Source: Aplectana chamaeleonis
Lineage: Eukaryota > Nematoda > Chromadorea > Rhabditida > Cosmocercidae
Direction of reading: 5' to 3'
DNA: 64,000 bases
Assembly (NCBI GenBank): GCA_029168955.1
Contig: JAPDOI010000421.1
Coordinates: 405,501-469,500 of the forward strand
This document shows, piece after piece, positions 36,425-50,200 of this stretch (the first letter of the stretch is position 1; every line of letters begins with the position of its first letter). The notes under the pieces are model-generated. The model was given only the letters and a program-made list of their open reading frames with translations, did not search any database and was not told the origin of the DNA. Both the position numbers and the translations under genes were made by a program.

Positions 36425-36870
36425 GCCTGGATAGCGAGAAACTTTATAGGACGCCATATGCAACAGCTGCAGTGGTCCCACCACGACTGGCAATGAAGAA
36501 AGTTGAAAGGACGCAATATGCAACACCTATGATAGTCCCACCACGATTCGTCAACGAGAAATTTCAAAAGACGAAATATACAACAGCTAAGATGGTCCCA
36601 CCACGATTCGTAATAGAGAAACTTTGAAGCACGCAACATGCAACTACTATGGTTGTCCCACCACGATTCGTGACGGAGAAGCTTTAAAGGGCGCAATACG
36701 CAACAACTAAGGTGGTCCCACCACGATCCGAAACAAAGAAAGCTAAAGGATTCAATATGCAACACCCACGGTGGTACCACCATGATTCGTCACTGAGAAA
36801 TTTTGAAGAACGCAATATGCAACGCCTATGGTGGTCCCACCACGATTCGTCAGCGAGAAACTTATGGAAA
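36425..36870. repeat. 60-bp minisatellite (GTCCCACCACGATTCGT)
   Basis: About seven units of 60 bp, each with GTCCCACCACGATTCGT, then GAGAAACTTT-type and ACGCAATATGCAACA-type sequence. Units differ at 10-20% of positions. One unit near 36,770 is shifted by a base. Frames are open because 60 is a multiple of three; not coding. Confidence 0.9.
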
Positions 36871-37320
36871 ATTGGATAGAACAACAATGTTGTTGTTGTT
36901 CCTTCAGATAAACATTAAGAACAACATCCATGAATGAATACGAGATGAACATGAACCAAGGAAGAACCGTGATGAAATACGGATAGATACAAAACTATGA
37001 ACTCCACCATGAAGATGCGCGCAATTATGAATTAGAGTTTTGCGCGTGAATTAAGACGCAAGTCAGTCCAGAACACAACACACACCCCACCTCACGGTTG
37101 AACGCGGTCAGTCGGAATTTCGTGCGACATCACATTATTGAGTTTGCGCGCGATCCTACCGTATGGCGGACCGGTTGTATCGCGAGTACCAGAAAGCAAT
37201 CGCTCCGACCGCGTCCTATGCGGGAGCTTCTTCGCGGTGAGTTCTAATTGGACTTTTGATCGCGATCTAAACGGTTCCTGAACGTGGTAAGTACTATTCG
37301 GCTATATCTGTGCGCGATAA
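36871..37320. other. Gene-free stretch
   Basis: No gene seen. From about 37,100 the words GCGGTCAGTCGG and GACCGCGTCC appear, leading into the GC-rich 21-bp element. Confidence 0.4.
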
Positions 37321-37660
37321 GTCCGCCCTTATGTCTGAGCTGACGGTGGGGTCTTCTCGACCTATCGCGGGAGCTAGCAGGCTGACCGTAGTTAAATTTG
37401 GACCCACCGCGAGGCATTCCTGACTGACAGCGGTGCTTTCTGGACCGACCGCGGGAGCTCGCGGGCTGACCGCGGTAGCTTGCGTTCTGACCGCGGGAGC
37501 TCGCGAACTGACGGTAGAAGCTTGCGTACTGACCGCGGGAGCTCGCGGACTGACCGTGGGAGCTCGCAGACTGACCGCGGGAGCTTGCAGACTGACCGTG
37601 AGCGGAAACCGTTTCGACCAACGCCCATCCCGGTGGCGGTCCGCTATTTACGCGCGGTCA
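37320..37660 (-). repeat. Inverted short copy of the 21-bp GC-rich element
   Basis: Reverse-complement relative of 21,700-22,745. It has the same module (GTCAGCCTGC, ACCTATCGCGGGAGC near 37,361), about eight 21-bp units (GGACTGACCGCGGGAGCTCG type) and the same edge (AACCGTTTCGACCAACGCCC at 37,606-37,625). The much lower unit number shows that array length varies between copies of one dispersed element. Confidence 0.85.
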
Positions 37661-37959
37661 TGTTTTCACTTTGTCCGAGAGCGATGAGTCAGGTAGAGGT
37701 CAGATCGTGGTTATCTGAGCCAGTCTATTCGTTAGAACCAACCATAATCCACGACCCAACAATTATGGCAACAAACAAGTGCCTAAGACGTTCGAAGCTG
37801 TTTTTACTACTTCGAAAGAACCCTCAAAGTCGCATAGGCCAAATCGAAATGTTTGACCACATCCATCACTTACCCACGCACTTGAGGGGTTGCATCCTCT
37901 GATCGAAGCTAAACTTACTCGCAGCCAATTTAGACTGTTCGAGCAGCTCCTAGTGTGAT

Positions 37960-38700
37960 GTCGACCCCTTCCTTGTAGGGGTCAACCCCTCTATTGAATT
38001 TCCTGATACGAGTTAACGCGGTAGCATCCTTTTCTTCGACGGCGATGGGTACCTGTTTGAGGCGGCCGCACTTAAGGTGCGTCCGAATGAGAATGGCGGC
38101 TCATGCGGCCGGCGTGCTTGGCAGGCGGCCGTCGCGTTCGCCGCTCTCGGACGAGCATGCAAAAAGTCCCCACCGCCATCGACTACAAACGGGGCCGGCA
38201 CCGGCTGGCAGCAAGCACTGCGCCGATCATTCAGCTCTACGAACGGTAGGAGAAGGGACGGCCGTTTTTGAAATCCGTTACTCGTCCAAGGGTGGCACAT
38301 GCGACAGCCGCCTGCCAAGCACGCCGGCCGCTTGGGCCGCCATTCTCAGTCGGGTACACTTTACAGAGGGGGCAGCTGCTGTCCATTGGTGGTCGGTTCG
38401 AGAAGGCGACCTCGAGTCCTTTTCTGGACAATAACTTTGAACACTGAAGGACCGTCCCGTTGCGAGGAATCTGAGGCTCTTACTGCAACCTTGGCGAGGC
38501 TGGCCTCCTTGCTGAGGAACGTGGCAAGGATCATAACTGATATTCGTAGAAGAGATGGTGGCCCAAATTTTCTCTCCGTTGGGACAATGAACTGCTGATA
38601 ATGGAAGATTATACTTTAATGTCAACATCGGGTTCAACCCCTCGTTGTTAGCAATAGGGGCTAACAGTAGCACGAGCTGCCAATGAGGAGGGGTTGAAAA
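37960..38700. mobile_element. Candidate element with TCAACCCCTC ends and an internal long inverted repeat
   Basis: GTCAACCCCTCTATTG (37,981 on) is mirrored by CAATGAGGAGGGGTTGAAAA (38,673-38,692). Inside, arms 38,083-38,134 and 38,301-38,354 are inverse complements over about 53 bp with about four mismatches (core GCGGCCGGCGTGCTTGGCAG). A small perfect hairpin, GACCCCT...AGGGGTC, lies at 37,963-37,983. Other AACCCCT words occur near 38,634 and 38,762. Frames over the arms are open on both strands but unsupported. Confidence 0.55.
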
Positions 38701-38849
38701 CTAGTATGTATGCGTTGACAGTGGGCGCTGATGTCAGCAGCACCTGTAGCTGACCACAAGGGGTTCAACTCGAGGTCCGAACTGAAGCGCGATCTCTACA
38801 ATAAAAATCTAGCTGTATTACTTTTTTTATTTACTGGAATAACATGTGG

Positions 38850-40105
38850 GTTGAGAAAAAATTAAGTTTTGACCTAGTTATGACCTACTTTCTCATAAAT
38901 TAACCAAAATTTTTAATGTAGATATTTTCGAAATTTTGAAACGTCAATGCATTCCAATGGTCATGCTGATTTCAAAAATGTATGCATGGTCAAGATCAGA
39001 CCAATTTTTGACCTACTTTTAGCCTTTTCAAATTCAATGAATTAAAACTTTTTTGAAAGCGATTAATTTGGAAATGCAATAGCGCCATTCAATTCACAGC
39101 GTCATTTTGATTAAGAAAGTGTGTTAAAATGCCTACAAAAAGTGCAATGTTGGGCAACTCTCCTGGAGACAACCGTGTCATTTACCTTTACCCCTACTCA
39201 TTAATAACATATGCATTTGGCACATTTTCGAACCCATTTCAAAACTTTTCGAAAGCTGTTTTTGTCTTCTGCTTCTAATGATGACTCCGTTGCCAGCGGA
39301 CTTAAGTGTATAAAAAGTTGCATCAAACAACTAAAGTGATCGAAATGAACACATTGTTTTAGTGAAACTTCCGTCATTTTGCAGTTGCTGAAGTACCTAA
39401 GGCGAGCCATACACGGGTGAGTTTTCGCTAATTGTGCAGAGTAATTAACTAGCATTGTAAGGCGACATGAAAACGATTTTGACCCGAGCATTTTAAGATT
39501 CTGATTTATAATTGTATTTCAACTTCTAGTTTATTTTAGTTTTTGGAAAAACTCTGATTGTAACTCGTATTTATTTTTGCAATTGAAAAATCCGACTTTT
39601 TTGTGAAGTTTCAAAATTCTCAATTTATTTCAAAACTCGAAAATTTTTCAGTTTATTCCAATTTTTGAAAAAGTTTTGATTGAAAATCGTTTTAGCTTCT
39701 GAAATTAGGAATTCCGATTTCTATCACATTTGAAAATTTCAAGTTTTCTTCAATTTATTTAAACTTCTAAATTATTTTGATTTTTGGAAAAACTCTGATT
39801 TCAACTCGTATTAGTTTTTGAGGTCAAGAATTCCAATTCTTTTCCAAGTGTTAGAATTTCCAAATAATTTTGAAATTCGGAAATATTCAGATTATTTTAA
39901 TTTTTGAAAAGTTTTGAATTAAAATCGTTCTAACTTCTAAAATTAGGAATTTCGATTTCTATTAAACTTCAAAAATTTCCAGTTTCCTTCATTTTCTCAA
40001 AACTTCTAATTTATTTTGATTTTTTGGAAAAAATCTGACTCGTACTTATGTTTGAAATTCACAACTCCGATTTTTTTTAAGTTTCAAAATTATAAGAAAT
40101 TGAAT
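38850..40105 (-). mobile_element. AT-rich dispersed element, left inverted copy
   Basis: Nearly identical in inverted orientation to 61,480-62,905: GTTTTGACCTAGTTATGACC at 38,868-38,887 corresponds to GTCAAAACTAGGTCAAAAC near 62,871. The single-copy part (38,850-39,500) is followed by degenerate repeats of about 240 bp (TTTTTGGAAAAACTCTGATT at about 39,540 and 39,783). The right copy has about 85 bp more near 62,535-62,620. A 96-codon frame on the minus strand (39,201-39,491) corresponds to an 87-codon frame in the other copy. Neither has a recognisable domain. Confidence 0.8.
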
Positions 40106-40235
40106 GTTGGCACGCTATCTAGATTAATCGGTGCTGTGTGTGGAGAGATGGCCCAACTGAGGAGTTGCGTGGCCAGCAATTGCACCGCATGTGAGGGGCC
40201 CGTGATCTAACGCGAGGCGCTAGCGGCCAAATCTC

Positions 40236-40950
40236 AATATTGCATTTCCAAAAGTTTAGCTTCCTGGCAAAAGTAATGATTTGGCAATGTTATAATTACA
40301 AGAAATATAGAAGTTGACAAAATAAAATTTAAAAAAAAACAACTCGAAATATGTTTAAAAATGATTTGGCACAAAATAACCACAAGTGATGAAAACTGGG
40401 AAATGTAGTGAAATGACCAAAACCGGATTTGGCGGTCATTCATAGGCCAATTTTTGATAAGTAGTGACTGACGAGGGATTAAATTTTACAAGATTCTCCA
40501 TTAAACTTATCATAGCGAAATCAAGCGCTCATCGGATTTGAGCGTTACGTTCACATAGTTGACCTATGCTGATTTCCGTATTACAGCTTCAATGAAATGT
40601 TTTACGGTTTCCGTCGCGCGCTTGATTTAGCTTTGATAAGTCTACGGAGAATCTTGTAAAATTTAATCCCTCGTCAGTCACTACTTATAAAAAGTTGGCC
40701 TATGAATGACCGCCAAATCCGGTTTTCGTCATTTCACTACATTTCCCAGTTTTTCATCACTTCTGGTTATTTTGTACCAAATCATTTTCAAACATATTTC
40801 GAGTTGTTTTTTTTTTAATTTTATTTTGTCAACTTCTATATTTCTTGTAGTTACAACATTGCCAAATCATTACTTTCGCCAGGAAGCTAAACTTTTGGAA
40901 ATTTCATACATTTTTCCCAAAGGTTCCCTTTCTAACCTGATTTTTGCTTG
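40236..40950. mobile_element. Palindromic (foldback) element, copy 2
   Basis: The left arm from 40,236 (CCAAAAGTTTAGCTTCCTGG, CAAAAGTAATGATTTGGCAA) is mirrored on the right (TTGCCAAATCATTACTTTCG, CCAGGAAGCTAAACTTTTGG, ending about 40,900). Nested inside are long inverse pairs such as GACTGACGAGGGATTAAATT (40,467) and AATTTAATCCCTCGTCAGTC (40,660). The outer right flank (CCCAAAGGTTCCCTTTCTAACC) matches the outer left flank of copy 1 at 6514-7265. The element is therefore inverted relative to copy 1, with its longer end facing the 42-bp satellite. Confidence 0.85.
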
Positions 40951-40976
40951 GTAATTCCCATTCTGGAGAGGCAAAA

Positions 40977-41005
40977 CCTCTAAAGGCAGTGTCCACGATA
41001 AAAAC
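40977..41005 (+). mobile_element. Solo TTAA-family terminal repeat beside the satellite
   Basis: TCTAAAGGCAGTGTCCACGATAAAAAC-type sequence matches the shared MITE terminus with one or two changes. No matching inverted partner is visible before the satellite starts. If the partner was lost or lies beyond the array, the satellite may have grown inside such an element. Confidence 0.55.
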
Positions 41006-41265
41006 CATGTCTGATTTTTTGGTGGAGATCGGCAGCTGCGGGGCCTAGCGCAACCCTCATGTTGAAAAAACTAAGAAAAATGAGCTCGAAACGGTCCCAT
41101 ACGGCCCCAAAGTTGGACACTCGCCAGATCGTCACACCCAGATGCACTTTCCACGCCCACCGACATGAACAAATGAATGCTCGAGATTGTGAGATGAGCG
41201 ATGGTTTCCGATCAATAGCCCCGTTCTTCCCTTTATTCTCAACTCCTCTCTTTACTCAGGTCAGC

Positions 41266-44200
41266 TCATGACATCCTGATGACGTCATCAGATGCACTAT
41301 GTACTTTGGATGACACCCTGATGACGTCATCAGAGGCCCTTTGTACTTTAGATGACACCCTGATGACGTCATCAAATGCCCTATTTACTTTAGATGACAC
41401 CCTGATGACGTCATCAAATGCCTTATGTACTTTACATGACACCCTGATGACGTCATCAGATGCCCTATGTACTTTACATGACACCCTGATGACGTGATCA
41501 GATGCCCTATATACTTTAGATGACACCCTGATGACGTCATCAGATGCCCTATGTACTTTACATGACACCCTGATGACGTCATCAGATGCCCTATGTACTT
41601 TACATGACACCCTGATGACGTCATCAGATGCCCTATGTACTTTACATGACACCCTGATGACGTGATCAGATGCCCTATGTACTTTAGATGACACCCTGAT
41701 GACGTCATCAGATGCCCTATATACTTTACATGACACCCTGATGACGTGATTAGATGCCCTATGTACTTTACATGACACCCTGATGACGTGATCAGATGCC
41801 CTATATACTTTAAATGACACCGTGATGACGTCATCAGATGCCTTATGTACTTTACATGACACCCTGATGACGTGATCAGATGCCCTATATACTTTAGATG
41901 ACACCGTGATGACGTCATCAGATGCCCTATGTACTTTAGATGTCACCCTGATGACGTCATCAGATGCCCTATGTACTTTACATGACACCCTGATGACGTC
42001 ATCAGATGCCTTATGTACTTTGCATGACACCGTGATGACGTCATCAGATGCCCTATGTACTTTACATGACACCCTGATGACGTCATCAGATGCTCTATGT
42101 ACTTTACGTGACACCCTGATTACGTGATCAGATGCCCTATATACTTTAGATGACACCCTGATGACGTCATCAGATGCCCTATGTACTTTACATGACATCC
42201 TGATGACGTCATCAAATGCCTTATGTACTTTACATGACACCCTGATGACGTCATCAGATGCCCTATGTACTTTACATGACACCCTGATGACGTGATCAGA
42301 TGCCCTATATACTTTAGATGACACCCTGATGACGTCATCAGATGCCCTATGTACTTTAGATGACACCCTGATGACGTCATCAGATGCCCTATGTACTTTA
42401 CATGACACCCTGATGACGTCATCAGATGCCTTATGTACTTTGCATGGCACCGTGATGACGTCATCAGATGCCCTATGTACTTTACATGACACCCTGATGA
42501 CGTCATCAGATGCCCTATGTACTTTACGTGACACCCTGATGACGTGATCAGATGCCCTATATACTTTAGATGACACCCTGATGACGTCATCAGATGCCCT
42601 ATGTACTTTAGATGACACCCTGATGACGTCATCAGATGCCCTTTGTACTTTAGATGACACCCTGATGACGTCATCAGATGCCCTATGTACTTTACGTGAC
42701 ACCCTGATGACGTGATCAGATGCCCTATATACTTTAGATGACACCCTGATGACGTCATCAAATGCCTTATGTACTTTACATGACACCCTGATGACGTCAT
42801 CAGATGCCCTATGTACTTTACATAACATTCTGATGACGTCATCAAATGCCTTATGTACTTTACATGACACCCTGATGACGTGATCAGATGCCCTTTGTAC
42901 TTTACATGACATCCTGATGACGTCACCAAATGCCTTATGTACTTTACATAGGGCCCCTGATGACGTCATCAGATGCCCTATGTATTTTACATGACACCCT
43001 GATGACGTGATCAGATGCCCTATATACTTTAGATGACACCCTGATGACGTCATCAGATGCCCTATGTACTTTACATGACATCCTGATGACGTCATCAAAT
43101 GCCTTATGTACTTTACATGACACCCTGATGACGTCATCAGATGCCCTATGTACTTTACATGACACCCTGATGACGTGATCAGATGCCCTATATACTTTAG
43201 ATGACACCCTGATGACGTCATCAGATGCCCTATGTACTTTAGATGACACCCTGATGACGTCATCAGATGCCCTATGTACTTTACATGACACCCTGATGAC
43301 GTCATCAGATGCCTTATGTACTTTGCATTGCACCGTGATGACGTCATCAGATGCCCTATGTACTTTACGTGACACCCTGATGACGTCATCAGATGCTCTA
43401 TGTACTTTACGTGACACCCTGATTACGTGATCAGATGCCCTATATATTTTAGATGACACCCTGATGACGTCATCAGATGCCCTATGTACTTTAGATGACA
43501 CCCTGATGACGTCATCAGATGCCCTTTGTACTTTAGATGACACCCTGATGACGTCATCAGATGCCCTATGTACTTTACGTGACACCCTGATGACGTGATC
43601 AGATGCCCTATATACTTTAGATGACACCCTGATGACGTCATCAAATGCCTTATGTACTTTACATGACACCCTGATGACGTCATCAGATGCCCTATGTACT
43701 TTACATGACACCCTGATGACGTCATCAAATGCCTTATGTACTTTACATAACACCCTGATGACGTGATCAGATGCCCTATATACTTTACATGACACCCTGA
43801 TCACGTCATCAGATGCCCTATGTACTTTACATGACACCCTGATGACGTGATCAGAGGCCCTATGTACTTTACATGACACCCTGATGACGTGATCAGATGC
43901 CCTATATACTTTAGATGACACCCTGATGACGTCATCAAATGCCTTATGTACTTTACATGACACCCTGATGAGGTCATCAGATGCCCTATGTACTTTACAT
44001 AACATCCTGATGACGTCATCAAATGCCTTATGTACTTTACATGACACCCTGATGACGTCATCAGATGCCCTATGTACTTAAGATGACACCCTGATGACGT
44101 CATCAGATGCCCTATGTACTTTAGATGACACCCTGATGACGTCATCAGATGCCCTTTGTACTTTAGATGACACCTGATGACGTCATCACATGCCATATGT

Positions 44201-47200
44201 ACTTTACGTGACACCCTGATGACGTGATCAGATGCCCTATGTACTTTAGATGACACCCTGATGACGTCATCAGATGCCCTATGTACTTTACATGACACCC
44301 TGATGACGTCATCAGATGCCCTATGTACTTTAGATGACACCCTGATGACGTCATCAGATGCCCTATGTACTTTACATGACACCCTGATGACGTCATCAGA
44401 TGCCCTATGTACTTTACGTGACACCCTGATGACGTGATCAGATGCCCTATGTACTTTACATGCCCTCCTGATGACGTCCTCAGATGCCCTATGTACTTTA
44501 CATGACATCCTGATGACGTCATCAGATGCCCTATGTACTTTACATGACACCCTGATGACGTGATCAGATGCCCTATATACTTTAAATGACACCGTGATGA
44601 CGTCATCAGATGCCTAATGTACTTTAGATGACACCCTGATGACGTCATCAGATGCCCTATGTACTTTACATGACATCCTGATGACGTCATCAGATACCCT
44701 ATGTACTTTAGATGACACCCTGGTGACGTCATCAGATGCCCTATATACTTTAGATGACACCCTGATGACGTCATCAGATGCCCTATGTACTTCAGATGAC
44801 ACCCTGATGACGTCATCAGATGCCCTATGTACTTTGCATGACACCCTGATGACGTCATCAGATGCCCTATGTACTTTAGATGACACCCTGATGACGTCAT
44901 CAGATGCCCTATGTACTTTACGTGACACCCTGATGACGTCATCAGATGCCCTATGTACTTTACGTGACACCCTGATGACGTGATCAGATGCCCTATGTAC
45001 TTTAGATGACACCCTGATGACGTCATCAGATGCCCTATGTACTTTAGATGACACCCTGATGACGTCATCAGATGCCCTATGTACTTTAGATGACACCCTG
45101 ATGACGTCATCAGATGCCCTATGTACTTTACATGACACCCTGATGACGTGATCAGATGCCCTATGTACTTTAGATGACACCCTGATGACGTCATCAGATG
45201 CCCTATGTACTTTACATGACACCCTGATGACGTCATCAGATGCCCTATGTACTTTACATGACACCCTGATGACGTCATCAGATGCCCTATGTACTTTACA
45301 TGACACCCTGATGACGTGATCAGATGCCCTATGTACTTTAGATGACACCCTGATGACGTCATCAGATGCCCTATGTACTTTACATGACACCCTGATGACG
45401 TGATCAGATGCCCTATGTACTTTACATGACACCCTGATGACGTGATCAGATGCCCTATGTACTTTAGATGACACCCTGATGACGTCATCAGATGCCCTAT
45501 GTACTTTAGATGACACCCTGATGACGTCATCAGATGCCCTATGTACTTTACATGACACCCTGATGACGTCATCAGATGCCCTATGTACTTTACATGACAC
45601 CCTGATGACGTCATCAGATGCCCTATGTACTTTAGATGACACCCTGATGACGTCATCAGATGCCCTATGTACTTTAGATGACACCCTGATGACGTCATCA
45701 GATGCCCTATGTACTTTAGATGACACCCTGATGACGTCATCAGATGCCCTATGTACTTTACATGACACCCTGATGACGTCATCAGATGCCCTATGTACTT
45801 TACATGACACCCTGATGACGTCATCAGATGCCCTATGTACTTTAGATGACACCCTGATGACGTCATCAGATGCCCTATGTACTTTAGATGACACCCTGAT
45901 GACGTCATCAGATGCCCTATGTACTTTACATGACATCCTGATGACGTCATCAGATGCCCTATGTACTTTAGATGACACCCTGATGACGTCATCAGATGCC
46001 CTATGTACTTTAGATGACACGCTGATGACGTCATCAGATGCCCTATGTACTTTACGTGACACCCTGATGACGTGATCAGATGCCCTATGTACTTTAGATG
46101 ACACCCTGATGACGTCATCAGATGCCCTATGTACTTTACATGACACCCTGATGACGTCATCAGATGCCCTATGTACTTTACATGACACCCTGATGACGTC
46201 ATCAGATGCCCTATGTACTTTACATGACACCTGGTGACGTCATCAGATGCCCTATGTACTTTACATGACACCCTGATGACGTCATCAGATGCCCTATGTA
46301 CTTTACATGACACCCTGATGACGTCATCAGATGCCCTATGTACTTTACATGACACCCTGATGACGTGATCAGATGCCCTATGTACTTTAGATGACACCCT
46401 GATGACGTCATCAGATGCCCTATGTACTTTACATGACACCCTGATGACGTCATCAGATGCCCTATGTACTTTACATGACACCCTGATGACGTCATCAGAT
46501 GCCCTATGTACTTTACATGACACCCTGATGACGTGATCAGATGCCCTATGTACTTTAGATGACACCCTGATGACGTCATCAGATGCCCTATGTACTTTAG
46601 ATGACACCCTGATGACGTCATCAGATGCCCTATGTACTTTACATGACACCCTGATGACGTCATCAGATGCCCTATGTACTTTAGATGACACCCTGATGAC
46701 GTCATCAGATGCCCTATGTACTTTACATGACACCCTGATGACGTCATCAGATGCCCTATGTACTTTACGTGACACCCTGATGACGTGATCAGATGCCCTA
46801 TGTACTTTAGATGACACCCTGATGACGTCATCAGATGCCCTATGTACTTTACATGACACCCTGATGACGTCATCAGATGCCCTATGTACTTTAGATGACA
46901 CCCTGATGACGTCATCAGATGCCCTATGTACTTTACATGACACCCTGATGACGTCATCAGATGCCCTATGTACTTTAGATGACACCCTGATGACGTCATC
47001 AGATGCCCTATGTACTTTACATGACACCCTGATGACGTCATCAGATGCCCTATGTACTTTAGATGACACCCTGATGACGTCATCAGATGCCCTATGTACT
47101 TTACATGACACCCTGATGACGTGATCAGATGCCCTATGTACTTTACATGACACCTGATGACGTCATCAGATGCCCTATGTACTTTACATGACACCCTGAT

Positions 47201-50200
47201 GACGTCATCAGATGCCCTATGTACTTTACATGACACCCTGATGACGTGATCAGATGCCCTATGTACTTTAGATGACACCCTGATGACGTCATCAGATGCC
47301 CTATGTACTTTAGATGACACCCTGATGACGTCATCAGATGCCCTATGTACTTTACATGACACCTGATGACGTCATCAGATGCCCTATGTACTTTACATGA
47401 CAACCTGATGACGTCATCAGATGCCCTATGTACTTTAGATGACACCCTGATGACGTCATCAGATGCCCTATGTACTTTACATGACACCCTGATGACGTCA
47501 TCAGATGCCCTATGTACTTTAGATGACACCCTGATGACGTCATCAGATGCCCTATGTACTTTAGACGTCATCAGATGCCTTATGTACTTTACATGACACC
47601 CTGATGACGTCATCAGATGCCCTATGTACTTTAGATGACACCCTGATGACGTCATCAGATGCCCTATGTACTTTACATGACACCCTGATGACGTCATCAG
47701 ATGCCCTATGTACTTTACATGACATCCTGATGACGTCATCAGATGCCCTATGTACTTTAGATGACACCCTGATGACGTCATCAGATGCCCTATGTACTTT
47801 AGATGACACCCTGATGACGTCATCAGATGCCCTATGTACTTTACGTGACACCCTGATGACGTCATCAGATGCCCTATGTACTTTACATGACACCCTGATG
47901 ACGTCATCAGATGCCCTATGTACTTTACATGACATCCTGATGACGTCATCAGATGCCCTATGTACTTTAGATGACACCCTGATGACGTCATCAGATGCCC
48001 TATGTACTTTAGATGACACCCTGATGACGTCATCAGATGCCCTATGTACTTTACGTGACACCCTGATGACGTGATCAGATGCCCTATGTACTTTAGATGA
48101 CACCCTGATGACGTCATCAGATGCCCTATGTACTTTACATGACACCCTGATGACGTCATCAGATGCCCTATGTACTTTAGATGACACCCTGATGACGTCA
48201 TCAGATGCCCTATGTACTTTACATGACACCCTGATGACGTGATCAGATGCCCTATGTACTTTAGATGACACCCTGATGACGTCATCAGATGCCCTATGTA
48301 CTTTACATGACACCCTGATGACGTCATCAGATGCCCTATGTACTTTACATGACACCCTGATGACGTCATCAGATGCCCTATGTACTTTAGATGACACCCT
48401 GATGACGTCATCAGATGCCCTATGTACTTTACATGACACCCTGATGACGTCATCAGATGCCCTATGTACTTTACATGACACCCTGATGACGTCATCAGAT
48501 GCCCTATGTACTTTACATGACACCCTGATGACGTCATCAGATGCCCTATGTACTTTAGATGACACCCTGATGACGTCATCAGATGCCCTATGTACTTTAG
48601 ATGACACCCTGATGACGTCATCAGATGCCCTATGTACTTTACATGACACCCTGATGACGTCATCAGATGCCCTATGTACTTTAGATGACACCCTGATGAC
48701 GTCATCAGATGCCCTATGTACTTTACATGACACCCTGATGACGTCATCAGATGCCCTGTGTACTTTGCATGACACCCTGATGACGTGATCATATGCCCTA
48801 TATACTTTACATGACACCCTGATGACGTCATCAGATGCCCTATGTACTTTACATGACACCCTGATGACGTCATCAGATGCCCTATGTACTTTACATGACA
48901 CCCTGATGACGTGATCAGATGCCCTATATACTTTAGATGACACCCTGATGACGTCATCAGATGCCCTATGTACTTTAGATGACACCCTGATGACGTCATC
49001 AGATGCCCTATGTACTTTACATGACACCCTGATGACGTCATCAGATGCCCTATGTACTTTACATGACACCCTGATGACGTCATCAGATGCCCTATGTACT
49101 TTACATGACACCCTGATGACGTGATCAGATGCCCTATGTACTTTACATGACACCCTGATGACGTCATCAGATGCCCTATGTACTTTACATGACACCCTGA
49201 TGACGTCATCAGATGCCCTATGTACTTTACCTGACACCCTGATGACGTGATCAGATGCCCTATATACTTTAGATCACACCCTGATGACGTCTTCAGATGC
49301 CCTATGTACTTTACATGACATCCTGATGACGTCATCAGATGCCCTATGTACTTTACATGACATCCTGATGACGTCATCAGATGCCCTATGTACTTTACAT
49401 GACACCCTGATGACGTCATCAGATGCCCTATGTACTTTAGATGACACCCTGATGACGTCATCAGATGCCCTATGTACTTTACATGACACCCTGATGACGT
49501 CATCAGATGCCCTATGTACTTTACATGACACCCTGATGACGTCATCAGATGCCCTATGTACTTTACATGACACCCTGATGACGTCATCAGATGCCCTATG
49601 TACTTTACGTGACACCCTGATGACGTGATCAGATGCCCTATATACTTTAGATGACACCCTGATGACGTCATCAAATGCCTTATGTACTTTACATGACACC
49701 CTGATGACGTCATCAGATGCCCTATGTACTTTACATAACATCCTGATGACGTCATCAGATGCCCTATGTACTTTAGATGACACCCTGATGACGTCATCAG
49801 ATGCCCTTTGTACTTTAGATGACACCCTGATGACGTCATCAGATGCCCTATGTACTTTACGTGACACCCTGATGACGTGATCAGATGCCCTATATACTTT
49901 AGATGACACCCTGATGACGTCATCAGATGCCCTATGTACTTTACATGACACCCTGATGACGTCATCAGATGCCCTATGTACTTTACATGACACCCTGATG
50001 ACGTCATCAAATGCCTTATGTACTTTACATAACACCCTGATGACGTGATCAGATGCCCTATATACTTTACATGACACCCTGATCACGTCATCAGATGCCC
50101 TATGTACTTTACATGACACCCTGATGACGTGATCAGATGCCCTATGTACTTTACATGACACCCTGATGACGTCATCAGATGCCCTATGTACTTTAGATGA

